NCBI RefSeq assembly: GCF_002278075.1
Contig: NZ_CP022990.1
Coordinates: 806,001-870,000 of the forward strand
DNA: 64,000 nucleotides
Source of the DNA: Paraburkholderia aromaticivorans
GTDB taxonomy: Bacteria > Pseudomonadota > Gammaproteobacteria > Burkholderiales > Burkholderiaceae
Direction of reading: 5' to 3'
Program-made: the position numbers and the translations under genes
Notes under the pieces: generated by a model
Database searches by the model: none
Told to the model about the DNA's origin: nothing
What the model saw: the letters and a program-made list of their open reading frames with translations, nothing else
Shown here: positions 26,568 through 35,308 of the stretch, in pieces
Layout of the letters: every line of letters begins with the position of its first letter
Position numbering within the stretch: position 1 is the first letter of the stretch

Positions 26568-28571
26568 ATGAACGACGACCAACACGACCAGGTGCTTTAT
26601 GCCCAGTTCGGCACAAGCAGCCCATGCTGGCGTCTGTCGAACGACAGCAACGCGCTCGAACTCACGCCCGTGACTGGCGACGTGCCTGCCAATGTCGCCA
26701 TTCCGCTGAATCCCCAGCAGGCCTCGCAAATCCGTTGCCTCACCGGCGTGACCTCGCATCTCGTGCTCGACGTGCGGCTGTTCGGCGAGCCGCTGCGCCT
26801 GCATCTCGTCGGTAAAAAGCTCACCAGTAACTCCTGGGCCGGTACCGCTTCGGCCTATGACGACACCGAATCCGTCGCGCGCGATCTGGTCCATGGCCTC
26901 TCGTTCGCCGAACAGGTCGTTTCCGAGGTGAATTCGGTCGTCGTGATCGTCGACCGGCACGGCCGGATACAGCGCTTTAACCGGCTCGCCGAGGAACTCA
27001 CGGGCGTCAAGGAAGAAAACATCATCGGCCGCAACGTGTGGGCGCTCTTTATGTCTACCGAAGACGGCGCGGCCTCCAGTCAGAACATTGCGGGCTTCTT
27101 CAATCGCGGCGTGTCGTACGAAGTCGAGCGGCGCGTCAAAACGGTGCATGGCGAACGGCTTTTCCTGTTTCGCAACAAATTCGTTCACAGCGGCAGCGGC
27201 GTCGAAGAGCAATTCCTGATCTGCTCGGGCACCGACATCACCGAGGAACGGCTCGCGCAGGAACGCCTCACCGAACTGGCGAACACCGACTCGCTCACCG
27301 GCCTCGCGAACCGCAACGCGATCCAGGACAAGATCCGCGCCGCCATTGAAGACGCCGCGCCGGGCGAGGAAATCGGCGTGCTGTTTCTCGACCTCGACAA
27401 CTTCAAGAAGGTCAACGATCACTACGGCCACGTCTTCGGCGACCGCCTGATCCGCGACGTGTCGACCGCCATCAGCGCCTGCCTGAACGAAGGCGACACA
27501 CTCGCGCGGCTGGGCGGCGACGAATTCATCGTGCTCGCGGCCAAGGGCTCGGCGCACGCGCTCGAAGCCACCGCGCAGCGCATACTCGAACGCATGCGCA
27601 CGCCGTTCAGCCTCGGGCTGGTGGAGGTCTACACCGGCTGCTCGATCGGCATCGCGCTGTATCCGGAACACGGCGACAACCTCGAATCGCTGATCCGTTC
27701 CGCCGACACCGCCATGTACGTCGCCAAAGACGAAGGCAAGCGCACCCACCGCGTGTTCTCGCCCGACATGAACCGCAAGGTCGCGGAATATATGTGGCTC
27801 GACACCAACCTGCGGCGCGGTCTCGAAGAAGGCCAACTGACTCTGCATTACCAGCCGAAACTGTCGCTCGCCACCGGCGTGGTCCAGGGCGCCGAAGCGC
27901 TGGTGCGCTGGAATTCGCCGGAGCGCGGACAGATCATGCCCACCGAGTTCATCCGTTACGCGGAAGAGTCCGGGCTGATCGGCGTGCTCGGCCGCTGGGT
28001 CATGGAAACGGCCGCGAAACAGGCCGCCAAATGGAAAGCGGACGGCTACAACCTGCGCATCGCGATCAACGTGTCGGCGCGGCAACTCGTCGATACGGCC
28101 GTGGTCCGGCATTTCACCGAGGCGCTGCAACACGCGAATCTCGATCCCTGCCTGATCGATCTCGAACTGACCGAGAGCTGCCTGATCGAAGACGAAACGG
28201 CCGCGATCGATCTGATCAAGCAGTTCCGCCAGATCGGCGCGCAGGTTCATCTGGATGATTTCGGCACCGGCTATTCGTCGCTGTCGCAGCTCGGCCGGAT
28301 TCCGCTCGACGTCATCAAGCTCGATCGCAGCTTCGTGCGCTCGATCAACGCCGATACCAAGGCGCAAGCGCTGGTACGCTCCATGGTGGTCGTCGCGCAG
28401 GAGCTGAATTTCAAGGTGGTCGCCGAAGGGATCGAAACCGAGTCGGAAGAACTGTTCATGAAGGGCTTGGGCGTCGACTACGTTCAGGGCTTTCTATACG
28501 GCCAGGCCATGCCGGCGGCTGAATTCGAGCGCTGGCTGCAGGATAGACAGAAGCTCAGACTGATTGCCTGA
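26568..28571 (+). CDS. rpfR: RpfR, BDSF receptor and cyclic di-GMP enzyme (PAS-GGDEF-EAL)
   Basis: 667 residues. Order: an N-terminal RpfF-interaction domain (about 1-88), a PAS domain that binds cis-2-dodecenoic acid (about 110-225), a GGDEF cyclase domain (LARLGGDEF, GGDEF at 316-320) and an EAL phosphodiesterase domain (EAL at 443-445; DDFGTGYSSLSQL). Both catalytic signatures are intact. It matches the Burkholderia RpfR and E. coli PdeR/Gmr layout closely, including LSHGLSFAEQVVSE-like and FRNKFVHSGSG sequences. Signal binding should raise cyclic di-GMP hydrolysis. The ATG at 26568 follows GGGGA. The adjacent convergent gene encodes the BDSF synthase, which fixes the identification. Confidence 0.95.
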   Translation: MNDDQHDQVLYAQFGTSSPCWRLSNDSNALELTPVTGDVPANVAIPLNPQQASQIRCLTGVTSHLVLDVRLFGEPLRLHLVGKKLTSNSWAGTASAYDDTESVARDLVHGLSFAEQVVSEVNSVVVIVDRHGRIQRFNRLAEELTGVKEENIIGRNVWALFMSTEDGAASSQNIAGFFNRGVSYEVERRVKTVHGERLFLFRNKFVHSGSGVEEQFLICSGTDITEERLAQERLTELANTDSLTGLANRNAIQDKIRAAIEDAAPGEEIGVLFLDLDNFKKVNDHYGHVFGDRLIRDVSTAISACLNEGDTLARLGGDEFIVLAAKGSAHALEATAQRILERMRTPFSLGLVEVYTGCSIGIALYPEHGDNLESLIRSADTAMYVAKDEGKRTHRVFSPDMNRKVAEYMWLDTNLRRGLEEGQLTLHYQPKLSLATGVVQGAEALVRWNSPERGQIMPTEFIRYAEESGLIGVLGRWVMETAAKQAAKWKADGYNLRIAINVSARQLVDTAVVRHFTEALQHANLDPCLIDLELTESCLIEDETAAIDLIKQFRQIGAQVHLDDFGTGYSSLSQLGRIPLDVIKLDRSFVRSINADTKAQALVRSMVVVAQELNFKVVAEGIETESEELFMKGLGVDYVQGFLYGQAMPAAEFERWLQDRQKLRLIA

Positions 28572-28573
28572 GC

Positions 28574-28624
28574 TTCCGTACGCCCCACGGAAAAGTCCCC
28601 CGGGTAGCCGCCCCCCTGCGGCTT
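28574..28624. terminator. Two hairpins between convergent rpfR and rpfF
   Basis: TTCCGT/ACGGAA (28574-28592, 7-nt loop) is followed by AGCCGC/GCGGCT (28606-28623, 6-nt loop) and then TTGTT on the plus strand. Together they probably end rpfR; support for stopping rpfF is weaker. Confidence 0.45.
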
Positions 28625-28672
28625 GTTACGTTCCGACTTACGCTCGAAGTTGCGTATGCAGCCCAAGCCGGT

Positions 28673-29560
28673 TCAGGCGAAATTGGCCGTGCTGACGGCC
28701 GTCTGCCGCAGATTCGACGTGCGCCGGTTCTGCAGCGTCACGAGCCGTTCCATGAAGGCCAGATCCTTTTCTTCGATCGTGAAGGCGGCCTCCACCCAAT
28801 CCTCAGTGATTTCCATCAGCTCGGCGCGCGAGAGTTGCAGCACGCGCTGGCGTGCCCGCAGCATCGCGCGGATGCCGTTCATTTTGGGTTTGAGCGTGTC
28901 GATGAAGGTACGGGTCGCCATATACGCTTCGCCCGGCTCGAACAGTTGATCGACCAGGCCTTTGCCGTAGTGCCACTCAGCCGTATGCGATTCGCCGACG
29001 CCGATCAGTTCCTCCGCGAGCCGCATGCCGACTTTGCGCGCCACCAGTGAATAGCCGCCCATGCCCGGGAACAGATTGAAGGCGATCTCCGGGAAGCCCA
29101 TGCGCGCGTCGCTCTGCGCGAGCAGGAAATGATGGGCGAGCGCGGCCTCGAAGCCGCCGCCGAGCGCCGTGCCCTCCACCATCGCAATCGAAATCGCCCC
29201 CGTGTCGAACCCCCGCGACGCCGCGTGCACGCAATCGACACACGCCCGCGCGTACGCCATCAGCGCCTGGCGCTTACCGGTGCGGATCGCGTCCGCGAAG
29301 AAGTCCAGATCGCCGCCGACGTTGTACATGGTCGGAATCAAGGAGCCGGTGACCCAGAAGTCGATCGGCAATCCCGAGTCTCGCGCTGCCTGCGCGAGCT
29401 CCAGAATGTCGTGCACCAGGTCGAGATTGAAACAGGGACGCGGCTGCGCCCGCAACATCATCCACATGATGTTGCGGCCTTCTTCGTAGTAAGCGGAAAT
29501 TTGCGAAAGATTGCCGGCCTCAAGAAACGGACGGCAGGCGTGGTGGTTATGGAGATTCAT
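28673..29560 (-). CDS. rpfF: RpfF, BDSF (cis-2-dodecenoic acid) synthase
   Basis: 295-residue crotonase-fold enzyme that dehydrates 3-hydroxydodecanoyl-ACP and releases cis-2-dodecenoic acid. It begins MNLHNHHACRPFLEAG and contains EEGRNIMWMMLRAQPRPCFN, VEGTALGGGFEAALAHH and FPEIAFNLFPGMGGYS; the two catalytic glutamates, 20 residues apart as in Xanthomonas RpfF, are E138 and E158. The ATG at 29560 has AAGGAC 9 bp upstream. Convergent with rpfR. A general enoyl-CoA hydratase is excluded by the RpfF-specific N-terminus and the partner gene. Confidence 0.95.
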   Translation of the reverse strand: MNLHNHHACRPFLEAGNLSQISAYYEEGRNIMWMMLRAQPRPCFNLDLVHDILELAQAARDSGLPIDFWVTGSLIPTMYNVGGDLDFFADAIRTGKRQALMAYARACVDCVHAASRGFDTGAISIAMVEGTALGGGFEAALAHHFLLAQSDARMGFPEIAFNLFPGMGGYSLVARKVGMRLAEELIGVGESHTAEWHYGKGLVDQLFEPGEAYMATRTFIDTLKPKMNGIRAMLRARQRVLQLSRAELMEITEDWVEAAFTIEEKDLAFMERLVTLQNRRTSNLRQTAVSTANFA

Positions 29561-30066
29561 TTGAACGGTCCTTTTAAGGTTAAACACTGGTATTGCCATG
29601 CGAGCCTAAAGCAGACCGGAATCGGATGGGAGCGGGGTAACCAACAGATGAATGCAAGCGGCGCTCAAAGCCGCGCCAGCCGGCGCTGTGCGCGGTGGTG
29701 GGGGTTTGGCGGCGGGTCCTCGCGACGCAAACGCTTGCGCACTGAAGATGGGCGAAAATGACCCACAAATGAGCGCAGAGCGCCTGTCAAATTACCTACA
29801 GCCGAGGATTGAATTTCTTGCCGCGGAGGAAAGAGAAAGAAATAGTCTTCGATTAGAAAATGCAATCGAAAATATGAGTGGCGAATGGTTTTTTTCTGGC
29901 TTGTGCGCTAACAGACGGAATATCCGTTTCGCATATTCAAACGCGCGTGCAACCTGTGCCGCGCATCTCCTATAGGGTGGATGCGCGGCACGGGCGGCCG
30001 GCTTGTTACGCTCTCATGCAGTGGATGATTGCGCGCGTCGTGCCGGCCGTGGTGTCGTGAAACCGC
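29561..30066. other. 506-bp gap with an AT-rich core and a long hairpin
   Basis: The part from about 29780 to 29950 is clearly richer in A and T than its surroundings. A strong hairpin is listed at 29956-29991. The rpfF promoter must lie at the left end. Short open frames here lack ribosome binding sites and are not called. Confidence 0.5.
29956..29991. terminator. 12-bp perfect hairpin downstream of the M20 dipeptidase
   Basis: GTGCCGCGCATC (29956-29967) pairs perfectly with GATGCGCGGCAC (29980-29991) around a 12-nt loop. It lies about 75 bp past the stop of the dipeptidase. No T-run follows on either strand, so termination may need Rho, or the stem protects the 3' end. Confidence 0.5.
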
Positions 30067-31530
30067 TCAAGGCGCGGCCGCGATCACTTCCGCGACCGCG
30101 GCCGTGAGCTTCTTGCCGTACGGCACGTGCAGGAACTCGTTGGGGCCGTGCGCGTTCGATTTCGGTCCGAGCACGCCGCACACCATGAACTGCGACTTGG
30201 GGAACCCCGCCTTCAGCACGTTCATGAGCGGAATCGTGCCGCCCTGCCCCATGTAGGCGACGTCGGCGCCGTAGTGCTGGCGCGACGCGTCGTTCAGCGC
30301 CGTGGCCAGCCACGGGGCGAGATCGGGCGCGCTCCAGCCGCTCGCCGCGCCGGCATCCGGCTTGAAGGTCACCTTTGCGTTGTACGGCGGGTCGACTTCG
30401 AGCAGCGCCTTCAGTTCGGCGACGGCCTTCTCCGCCTCGATCAGCGGCGGCAGCCGCAGCGACAGCTTGAACGCCGTGCGCGGACGCAGCACGTTGCCGG
30501 CGTCGGCGAGCGCGGGCAAGCCGGCCGCGCCCGTCACCGACAGGGACGGACGCCACGTCGAATTGAGCAAGGCCTCCTGCGGATCCGTCGTGGTGGGCAA
30601 CACCTGGCGGCCGTCCTGACCGCATGCCCATGGCAGCTTTTTCCAGACGTCGTCGCCGAGAATCTGGGCGGTGGCTTGCGCCTCACGCATACGGTCCGCC
30701 GGAATCTCGACATGGAAACCCTTCGGCAGCAACGTGCCGTTCGCGGAGTCTTCCAGACGGTCGAACAGTTGCCGCATGATGCGAAAACTCGACGGCGCGA
30801 TCCCGCCATAGCCGCCCGAGTGAATGCCTTCGTCGAGCACCTGCACTTCCAGGTCGCCGGCGACTAGTCCGCGCAACGACGTGGTGAGCCACAGCTGGTC
30901 GTAGTTGCCCGCGCCCGAATCCAGACACACGACGAGACCCACCTTGCCGAGGCGCTCGCGCAGCGCGTCGACGTACGGCAGCAGGTCGTAGCTGCCCGAC
31001 TCCTCGCAGGTTTCGATCAGACCGACGCAGCGCGGACGTTCGACTCCTTGCGCGTCGAGCGCCGCGAGCGCGGTGATGCTGGCGTAGATCGCATAGCCGT
31101 CGTCGGCGCCGCCGCGGCCGTACAGCTTGTCGTTCTCGAGCTTGGGCGTCCACGGCCCCAGATCGTTGCGCCAGCCGTCGAACTCGGGCTGCTTGTCGAG
31201 GTGGCCATACAGCACAATGGTTTCTTCGCTGCCGGAACGGGTGGCCGGCGTTTCGAAGAAGATCACCGGCGTGCGGCCCGGCAAGCGGATCACTTCGAGT
31301 TTCAGGCCGCGCACGGCCTGCTGCTCGGCCCATTGTGCGGCGTCGGTGATCACACGTTCCAGATAGCCGTGCTTGACCCATTCAGGATCGAACGCCGGAC
31401 TCTTGGCCGGCACCGCGATGTAGTTCGTGAGCGCGGGCACGATCTCGTCGTTCCACTTGCGGTCCACGAATTCACGTAGCGTGTCCGGGTTGATGCGTTG
31501 AGACTGTTGGGTCGTGTCGTCGGAGATCAT
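30067..31530 (-). CDS. M20-family metallodipeptidase
   Basis: 487-residue zinc dipeptidase of the M20 family (CNDP/carnosinase-like clan). Metal-site motifs: LYGHLDKQPE (H110, D112), YGRGGADDGYA (D143), ETCEESGS (E176, E177), LDSGAGNYDQ (D204), and a C-terminal His. The lid domain lies between about 225 and 370. It hydrolyses small peptides in the cytoplasm; the exact substrate is unknown. Single gene. Confidence 0.9.
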   Translation of the reverse strand: MISDDTTQQSQRINPDTLREFVDRKWNDEIVPALTNYIAVPAKSPAFDPEWVKHGYLERVITDAAQWAEQQAVRGLKLEVIRLPGRTPVIFFETPATRSGSEETIVLYGHLDKQPEFDGWRNDLGPWTPKLENDKLYGRGGADDGYAIYASITALAALDAQGVERPRCVGLIETCEESGSYDLLPYVDALRERLGKVGLVVCLDSGAGNYDQLWLTTSLRGLVAGDLEVQVLDEGIHSGGYGGIAPSSFRIMRQLFDRLEDSANGTLLPKGFHVEIPADRMREAQATAQILGDDVWKKLPWACGQDGRQVLPTTTDPQEALLNSTWRPSLSVTGAAGLPALADAGNVLRPRTAFKLSLRLPPLIEAEKAVAELKALLEVDPPYNAKVTFKPDAGAASGWSAPDLAPWLATALNDASRQHYGADVAYMGQGGTIPLMNVLKAGFPKSQFMVCGVLGPKSNAHGPNEFLHVPYGKKLTAAVAEVIAAAP

Positions 31531-31757
31531 GATGGTGGTCCGTGGCGGTTCTGTTCAGTCGAAACGACCATGATAGTCCTGATGCGCGATCGGCTGAACC
31601 CCTCGCCGCGCATCGTGCCGGCTCTGCAGCTGTCGCCGCTGCCCATGGCGGCCGATTCCCGCGTGGCACGACGCGTTTGCCGCGCCCCTGCACGAACAAA
31701 CAAGGGCGCGGTAATCGCGCGACAATCGGGCATACGTCGTGTGTGGGGAGGCGGCTC

Positions 31758-32066
31758 ATGAGTGGCAATCTCGTCGTTCAGGCCATCGCCGCGGTGCTGG
31801 CGTTGGCGCTCTATTTTCTGCCGGCCGTTCTGGCGGACCGGCGCAAACGCCACGACGTGCTGACGCTGGCGCTCTTCAATGCCTGTCTTGGCTGGACCGT
31901 GTTCGGCTGGCTGCTTGCGCTTTACTGGTCATTGCAACCGAACCCGCCGAAGAACATCGCCGGCGAGGTGGAGCAGACACGCAAACTCGTGAGCATGCGA
32001 GCGTTTTCGTCCGCGCTGCTCGTGCGCGTGCAGCGACGAACCACGCGGGAGCGCTCTGAGGACTAG
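31758..32066 (+). CDS. Superinfection-immunity-like small membrane protein
   Basis: 102 residues with two transmembrane helices (AIAAVLALALYFLPAVLAD and LTLALFNACLGWTVFGWLLA) joined by the conserved basic loop RRKRHDVLTL, which matches the Imm_superinfect family named after phage T4 Imm. A basic cytoplasmic tail follows. GGGGAGG precedes the ATG at 31758. No phage genes are near, so an antiphage role is not implied; many free-standing bacterial homologues exist. Confidence 0.8.
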   Translation: MSGNLVVQAIAAVLALALYFLPAVLADRRKRHDVLTLALFNACLGWTVFGWLLALYWSLQPNPPKNIAGEVEQTRKLVSMRAFSSALLVRVQRRTTRERSED

Positions 32067-32153
32067 ATCAAACGGCGCGCGGCAGCGCGGGAAAGCGGAA
32101 GAGCGGGACAGTGGAACGGCCGACCGGAGCACCGGCCGGCCCAGCCGCCTGGT

Positions 32154-32426
32154 TCAGGCAGCGCGGCCTACGCGGTTCCACAGAACGGAACCAGCGGGAA
32201 TGGAGCGCGGCTCTGCGCGCACGCTCGCGGGTGCAAACATCTCGCGGCGCAGCTCGCCGTGTTCGTCGAACCACTCGCAAATCAGCCAGTTGCCCGGATT
32301 GAGCGCCACCGGCCCTGCGTATGTCACCGTCATTCGCGAGCCCCCTTCTTTCAACGTGACCACGTCTCCGACATTGAACTGAGCGGCTGGCGGTGTCTGG
32401 AATGCGTCAATGGTAGCGGTTAGCAT
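32154..32426 (-). CDS. YodC-like DUF2158 protein
   Basis: 90 residues, with the YodC/DUF2158 SH3-like core FNVGDVVTLKEGGSRMTVT and GNWLICEWFDEHGELRREMF. Function unknown. AGGGGG stands 8 bp before the ATG. It is convergent with the superinfection-immunity-like gene. Confidence 0.82.
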   Translation of the reverse strand: MLTATIDAFQTPPAAQFNVGDVVTLKEGGSRMTVTYAGPVALNPGNWLICEWFDEHGELRREMFAPASVRAEPRSIPAGSVLWNRVGRAA

Positions 32427-32908
32427 ATTTACCCCCTACGGAACCGTTGAGCGTCATTAAATCGTTGCGCCGGATTTCTCGACATTAGACCTGCTGAAGT
32501 AAAACTCTAAAAAAGTTTGCCAAGATTAACAATCGAAATTAATCACCGCAAGCGCTTTTTATTGATACCGTTTTCATCGGCAGTGGAATGGCTTCCACTG
32601 CCGGCGGACCCAGGGTAAAACCGGAAAACCCTTCAACAGGCCGCCTGGCGCCCTGTCCGTGCGGCACCGCACGATCGCAACTGTTACTGCAGCGCACTCG
32701 CACAGGCAGTGGAAAATGCGAAGCGGTTTTGTCATATGTAAAGCAGCGACACAGGATATTCAGGTTTATTCTGATCCAGCGCAAACAGAATTACCTGTGA
32801 ACCACTCAGTCATCGGTAAATGCGGGATGCTTAAAATGGCCGTTGTTTAAAGAATTACCTAATAAGTCCCGACGGCCTCTGATGAAAACGGTTACGGTCG
32901 CCCGATTT
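32427..32908. other. 482-bp gap, AT-rich, with a hairpin
   Basis: Contains the YodC-like gene's start signals and the 11-bp hairpin at 32578-32603. Base composition is lower in GC than in the flanking genes. I see no credible gene. Confidence 0.5.
32578..32603. repeat. 11-bp inverted repeat with a third copy of its arm downstream
   Basis: CGGCAGTGGAA (32578-32588) and TTCCACTGCCG (32593-32603) pair perfectly around TGGC. The arm sequence GGCAGTGGAA recurs in direct orientation at 32705-32714. It is not followed by a T-run. Confidence 0.75.
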
Positions 32909-34453
32909 TTAAAGCCGCTGCGCCGCGCGCCGCAACGCGAACTGCTGATGACGCACCAGCAGCACGCTCAAGCCGATGCACACGAACATCAGCAACGCGT
33001 TGATGGTCAGGCTGATCTGGAACGCGTGCGCATAGACGCCCGGCGTCGCGCGGCCGCCAATGGCCCCAAAGAACGCGCCGCTGATGGCCGCCGTGCCGAA
33101 CGCCGAGCCGATCTGCAGCGTCGACGAGACCACGCCCGACGCAAGTCCGGCTTTCTCCGGCGCGACTTCCAGCAACACGATGCGCATGATCGACGGCAGC
33201 AGCAGACCATGACCGACACCCGCGCACACCAGGCCGCAATAGAACAGCAGATCCGGCGTGGCCGACTGGGTCGCGGACCAGCCCGTGACCGTAAAGCCGA
33301 GCGTCATCATCGAAAAACCGAGCGTCAGCACGTGAGCGCCGATGCGCCTGACCACCGCCGGCGAGGTCAGCGGCCCGAGCACGAAGCCGATCGCGAACGG
33401 CATGATCGCCATGCCCGAGGCGAGCGCCGTCCAGTGCAAACCGGTTTGCAGGAAAATCCCGTAGGTCAGGAAAAATGCGCTGTTGCAGTAGAACAGGAAC
33501 GCGAGCACGAGGCCGAGCGCAAAGGCCGGGTTACGGAACAACTGCAGGTCCACCAGCGGATGGCCGCCGGCGCGCTCGACTCGCCGCTCGGTCCGCACGA
33601 AGAGCGCGAACGCGGGGACCGCTAGCGCGAACATCACGAAGGTCCACGTCGGCCAGCCCGCTTCGCGGCCGTGCGTCATCGGGTAGATGAGCAGCAACAG
33701 CACAGCGGAGAGCAGCACCACGCCCTTCAGGTCGATGCCGGTATGCGTGGCCGGCTGATTCTCCGGCACGAACTTCCAGGTGCCGAGAAACGCCGTAATG
33801 CCGATCGGAATGTTGATGAGAAAAATGATGCGCCAGTCGAGTCCGAACGGGTGGTACGTGATCAGCGCGCCGCCGCCCAACTGCCCGACAATCGACGACA
33901 GCCCGAATACGAAGCCGTACAGGCTCATCACTTTGGTCTGCTGATGCAGCGGCACGACCGCGCGAATGGTCGCGAGCACTTGCGGCGCCATCACGGCGGC
34001 GGCGATGCCCTGCACGATCCGCGCGATCACCAGCATGTGCCCGCTGGTCGCGAAACCGCACAGCGCCGAGGCGACCACAAACGCCGCCATGCCCGTCATG
34101 AACATGCGGCGGCGGCCGAACAGGTCGCCGAGCCGGCCGCCCGTGATCAGCAGCACCGCGTACGCCGAGGCGTAGGCGGAGACGACCAGTTGCAATTGCG
34201 CGTCGCTGGCGTTCAGGCCGGTGTGGATCGAGGGCAACGCGAGATTGACGATGAAATAATCGAGCGGCGCGAGAAAGGCGCCGACGAACAGCACGGCAAG
34301 CGCCAGCCCCTGCCGTTCGAAACGCGGCGCAGTCTTGTCGGCCGACGCCGCCACGCTCGCGGCCACGGCGCCCGGACAGGTCACCGCGCCGGCTGCCGCG
34401 CCCTTGGGCCCGGCCAGTGCCGCCGGAGCGGACTTGATGGCTTCGCTATTCAT
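32909..34453 (-). CDS. MFS drug-efflux transporter, DHA2 (EmrB/QacA) type
   Basis: 514 residues with 14 predicted transmembrane segments. Motif D1 LDYFIVNLALPSIHTGL (about 65), motif A GGRLGDLFGRRRMFMTG (about 105) and motif C near 160-185 (LSSIVGQLGGGAL) fit the DHA2 family of proton-driven multidrug exporters. The N-terminal 45 residues are Ala-rich and soluble. It follows the TetR gene by 31 bp and forms an operon with it, so the regulator probably represses its own pump. No membrane-fusion partner is adjacent. Confidence 0.9.
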   Translation of the reverse strand: MNSEAIKSAPAALAGPKGAAAGAVTCPGAVAASVAASADKTAPRFERQGLALAVLFVGAFLAPLDYFIVNLALPSIHTGLNASDAQLQLVVSAYASAYAVLLITGGRLGDLFGRRRMFMTGMAAFVVASALCGFATSGHMLVIARIVQGIAAAVMAPQVLATIRAVVPLHQQTKVMSLYGFVFGLSSIVGQLGGGALITYHPFGLDWRIIFLINIPIGITAFLGTWKFVPENQPATHTGIDLKGVVLLSAVLLLLIYPMTHGREAGWPTWTFVMFALAVPAFALFVRTERRVERAGGHPLVDLQLFRNPAFALGLVLAFLFYCNSAFFLTYGIFLQTGLHWTALASGMAIMPFAIGFVLGPLTSPAVVRRIGAHVLTLGFSMMTLGFTVTGWSATQSATPDLLFYCGLVCAGVGHGLLLPSIMRIVLLEVAPEKAGLASGVVSSTLQIGSAFGTAAISGAFFGAIGGRATPGVYAHAFQISLTINALLMFVCIGLSVLLVRHQQFALRRAAQRL

Positions 34454-34484
34454 GACTGATCGTTCAAAAATTAGGTAAAAAAAT

Positions 34485-35159
34485 TTAGACGAGCGCACGC
34501 ATGGCGACGTCTACGATGCCTGTCAGCGCGTCTTCCTGGTGAGCGACCCGCCCCAGCACGCGCAGACCTTGCATCACGCAGAGCAGGAAATCGCCGACGG
34601 CTTTTTCGTCGAGCGTGGAATTGAACGCGCCGCTTGCCTGACCGCGAATCACCGACGCCGCCAGCAGCGTTGCCATGCGGCGCTGAATCGCGGCGACGCG
34701 GGTGCGCAGTTCCTCGTCGCCCGGCTGCATTTCCAGCGTGGTGTTGGTGATGAAACAGCTGCGCTCGCCGGTCAGCGCGCATGCGACCCGCGCGTAGTGC
34801 AGCAAGGCATTGCGCAGCGCCTCTTCCGGCGGCACCGGCGCGTTGAGCCGCTCGGCGAGCCGCGCGACCGAACCTTCGGCGTAGTGCTCCAGCGCGGCCA
34901 GCATGATGCCGTGCTTGTCGCCGAATACGCCGTACAGACTGCCGCGCAGCAGCCCGGTGGCTTTGCACAGGTCGTCGATCGACGTGGCGTGGTAGCCATG
35001 ATTCCAGAACACCTGGCTCGCGCTCGCGAGGACCGTGTGCGTGTCGAACTCGCGCGGCCGGCCCCGGGCACAAACCTCGCCGGCTTTTTTCCCGGATTGC
35101 TTTGCGGTTTGCTTTGTGGTCTGTTTCACGCCTTGCTTTGAATCGCCAGATTGCTTCAT
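34485..35159 (-). CDS. TetR-family repressor
   Basis: 224 residues with an N-terminal helix-turn-helix (about 38-85; VLASASQVFWNHGYHATSID and GLLRGSLYGVFGDKHGIML) and a C-terminal ligand domain containing ERSCFITNTTLE. The first 30 residues are an unusual Lys/Gln/Thr-rich tail (KQTTKQTAKQSGKK). First gene of the operon with the MFS pump, as expected for a drug-sensing repressor. Confidence 0.9.
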   Translation of the reverse strand: MKQSGDSKQGVKQTTKQTAKQSGKKAGEVCARGRPREFDTHTVLASASQVFWNHGYHATSIDDLCKATGLLRGSLYGVFGDKHGIMLAALEHYAEGSVARLAERLNAPVPPEEALRNALLHYARVACALTGERSCFITNTTLEMQPGDEELRTRVAAIQRRMATLLAASVIRGQASGAFNSTLDEKAVGDFLLCVMQGLRVLGRVAHQEDALTGIVDVAMRALV

Positions 35160-35240
35160 GCAATCGATATTATGACCAGGCGTTCAAGAAAGCAAGACGA
35201 GTTTCCGTAGGGTGCGCTGCGCGTCGGCGCGGGATACAAC

Positions 35241-35271
35241 AAAAACCGGCGCCGGGTTCGACCCGTGCGCC
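35241..35271 (-). terminator. Intrinsic terminator of the osmC gene
   Basis: On the minus strand a GGCGC/GCGCC stem continues into CGGGT/ACCCG with one bulged base and a 3-nt loop, and is followed by GGTTTTTGTTG. It lies 38 bp past the osmC stop and separates it from the TetR operon. Confidence 0.82.
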
Positions 35272-35308
35272 GACTTGATCGCTTGAACGGCCGGGGAACG
35301 GCGCGAGC

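Noticed and set aside
28673..29560. Ordinary enoyl-CoA hydratase
   Set aside because: The N-terminal sequence, the 20-residue spacing of the two glutamates and the adjacent rpfR identify a BDSF synthase.
29652..29975. Small plus-strand protein upstream of rpfF
   Set aside because: Crosses a base-composition change, lacks a ribosome binding site and ends inside the hairpin region.
31758..32066. Prophage remnant
   Set aside because: No integrase, capsid, tail or lysis gene lies near and no attachment-site duplication is visible.
35248..35271. tRNA-like T-arm (GGGTTCGACCC)
   Set aside because: No acceptor, D or anticodon arms; on the minus strand it is the terminator of osmC.
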